64,000 nucleotides of DNA from Albugo candida (lineage: Eukaryota > Oomycota > Peronosporomycetes > Albuginales). The stretch spans positions 372,001-436,000 of the forward strand of contig JBDOQK010000012.1 of NCBI GenBank assembly GCA_040437565.1. The letters are read 5' to 3'. The translations under genes and the position numbers were made by a program. Below, one piece after another: positions 63,098 to 64,000 of this stretch (positions are counted from its first letter, which is position 1; each line of letters starts with the position of its first letter). The notes beneath the pieces are model-generated. The model saw nothing but the letters and a program-made list of their open reading frames with translations. It made no database searches and had not been told where the DNA came from.

Positions 63098-63843
63098 TTA
63101 TTCAAGCTGACCCCACCGGATTTCTGTGACGTCGTCACCTTGAAGCACATCTTTGAGAAATCTAGCTTCTACCCGCATTTGAACCATTTCCAAAGCTCCA
63201 CGTAAAACACCACAGAGAATATTAGAGTACCAAAGCTCTCCATAAGCGCTGGGAGGCAATTCCACAAATTCTAAGTACACTTTTAGATCCCGCCAATGCT
63301 CACATTTGATGAAAACCTGTCAATGGATTGTCGTGAATCAATAAACTGCACACACTGTTCTCACTGTTCCAATTGGACACTTCGGTCGTTATGCCCAAAA
63401 ACATTTTAAATGCAACTTTTGAAATGACATCTGCGGTTTCTTTAAAATCGGTGCATGAAGTAACGCCGGATTTTGCGAGGAATTCATCGATGAGGCGAAT
63501 GCCGATGTTATATCCCCTGTAGAAGGCATTAGAAGGTTTTTGACAAAAGATATGAATTGGATTTGACTTTACATTTGATCAAGCTGCTGATTGACAGCTT
63601 TGAGATCTTCGTAGTCTTTTATGAGCTGTGGAAATACGCCTAAAGTTCAATTGTGGCGAGCGTAAATCTTTCCGTTGTACCTGTGTGACCATTGCGCCAT
63701 AAGTGAGCGCGAAAAATTCACCATTCTACTTTGATGATCATGAGGAAGATATTTGGTAGGTGAGTGTAGTGGAAACGCACCACTTTGGCTGCTTTATTCC
63801 ACGCGAGCTCGCCAATTCGCTGTATTGGCTTTGCATTTGACAT
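63098..63843 (-). CDS. TRAPPC3: TRAPPC3/BET3 subunit of the TRAPP tether
   Basis: Core longin-like subunit of TRAPP complexes in ER-Golgi traffic. From ATG 63843 the exon reads MSNAKPIQRIGELAWNKAAK; short introns then lead to NGEFFALTYGAMVTQ, LIKDYEDLKAVNQQLDQMGY with NIGIRLIDEFLAKSG, and the last exon VYLEFVELPPSAYGELWYSN with ILCGVLRGALEMVQMRVEAR and GDDVTEIRW. All are Bet3 hallmarks, including the Cys in LCGV used for palmitoylation in the family. Five exons, tightly packed. Confidence 0.92.
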
Positions 63844-64000
63844 CGATTCCACTTACTGCATTTCGCAATAGTTTACATCTCTTTGGTTAGGATTGCATGA
63901 ATAGACTCTCATGTTTGTTTATTTACGAATGGATGCAAGTGCTCGTGCGAAGTTCTTTTCGAGGCAGCATCTCAAATAAAACGCTGAAGAGGCTCAAGTA

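Noticed and set aside
1-64000. Mobile elements, virus-like fossils, CRISPR arrays
   Set aside because: No reverse transcriptase, integrase, transposase, capsid or terminal repeats were recognised on either strand; the only long repeats are the contig overlaps at gaps.

Overview
The window looks like nuclear DNA of an oomycete, most probably an Albugo-like white rust. The evidence is the gene content (stramenopile-type proteins, a two-unit inward-rectifier K+ channel, a tri-domain SUMO-like protein), very tight gene packing, modest AT bias, and many short GT-AG introns (mostly about 35-110 bp). The genus is an inference from style and content, not a proof. No rRNA, tRNA, CRISPR array, retroelement, virus-like element or DNA transposon was recognised. 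Thirteen runs of exactly 100 N mark scaffold joins. At nine of them the same sequence stands on both sides of the Ns, so contig ends overlapped but were not merged; these repeats are assembly artefacts, not biology.

Layout. 0-2.3 kb: edge of one unknown gene and a single-pass membrane protein (both minus). 2.7-5.4 kb: threonyl-tRNA synthetase. 5.6-7.5 kb: FHA/coiled-coil protein. 7.5-12.2 kb: spliceosomal CWC15, a MORN-repeat protein and spliceosomal CWC22. 12.2-14.4 kb: cyclic-nucleotide-binding protein with a zinc-knuckle-like motif. 14.5-16.2 kb: protein with three SUMO/ubiquitin-like domains, meeting a membrane protein tail to tail with shared stop bases. 17.2-19.3 kb: MFS transporter with an artefactual second 3' half. 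19.5-20.1 kb: putative secreted protein. 20.9-22.4 kb: an unknown gene and ERCC1. 22.6-23.9 kb: two-RRM protein. 24-26.6 kb: unknown gene, complex I NDUFS4, COPI-associated/TVP15-like protein. 26.8-31 kb: Ca2+/H+ antiporter and a PPR protein. 31.2-32.6 kb: CaM-kinase with a lipidation motif. 32.7-34.9 kb: membrane protein and RMI1. 34.9-39.5 kb: two unknown membrane proteins. 40-43 kb: VPS39. 43.1-45.1 kb: RCC1/WW/IQ protein. 45.2-50.4 kb: TMEM18, SAPS-family phosphatase subunit (both duplicated in the assembly) and an unknown gene. 50.7-52.3 kb: HROB-like protein and EAF6. 52.6-57 kb: tandem Kir channel. 57-60.1 kb: ALG12, possible small membrane protein, THUMP protein. 60.2-62.9 kb: FKBP15-like protein. 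63.1-63.8 kb: TRAPPC3.

The genes are mostly unrelated housekeeping functions with no operon-like logic. Several (ERCC1, RMI1, HROB, the SUMO-like protein, perhaps the FHA protein) belong to genome maintenance and two close neighbours (CWC15, CWC22) to the activated spliceosome. The most unusual proteins are the two-unit Kir channel, the triple SUMO-like protein, and the cNMP-binding/zinc-knuckle fusion. Exon-intron structures were read by eye from GT/AG signals and frame continuity, so single boundaries may be off.
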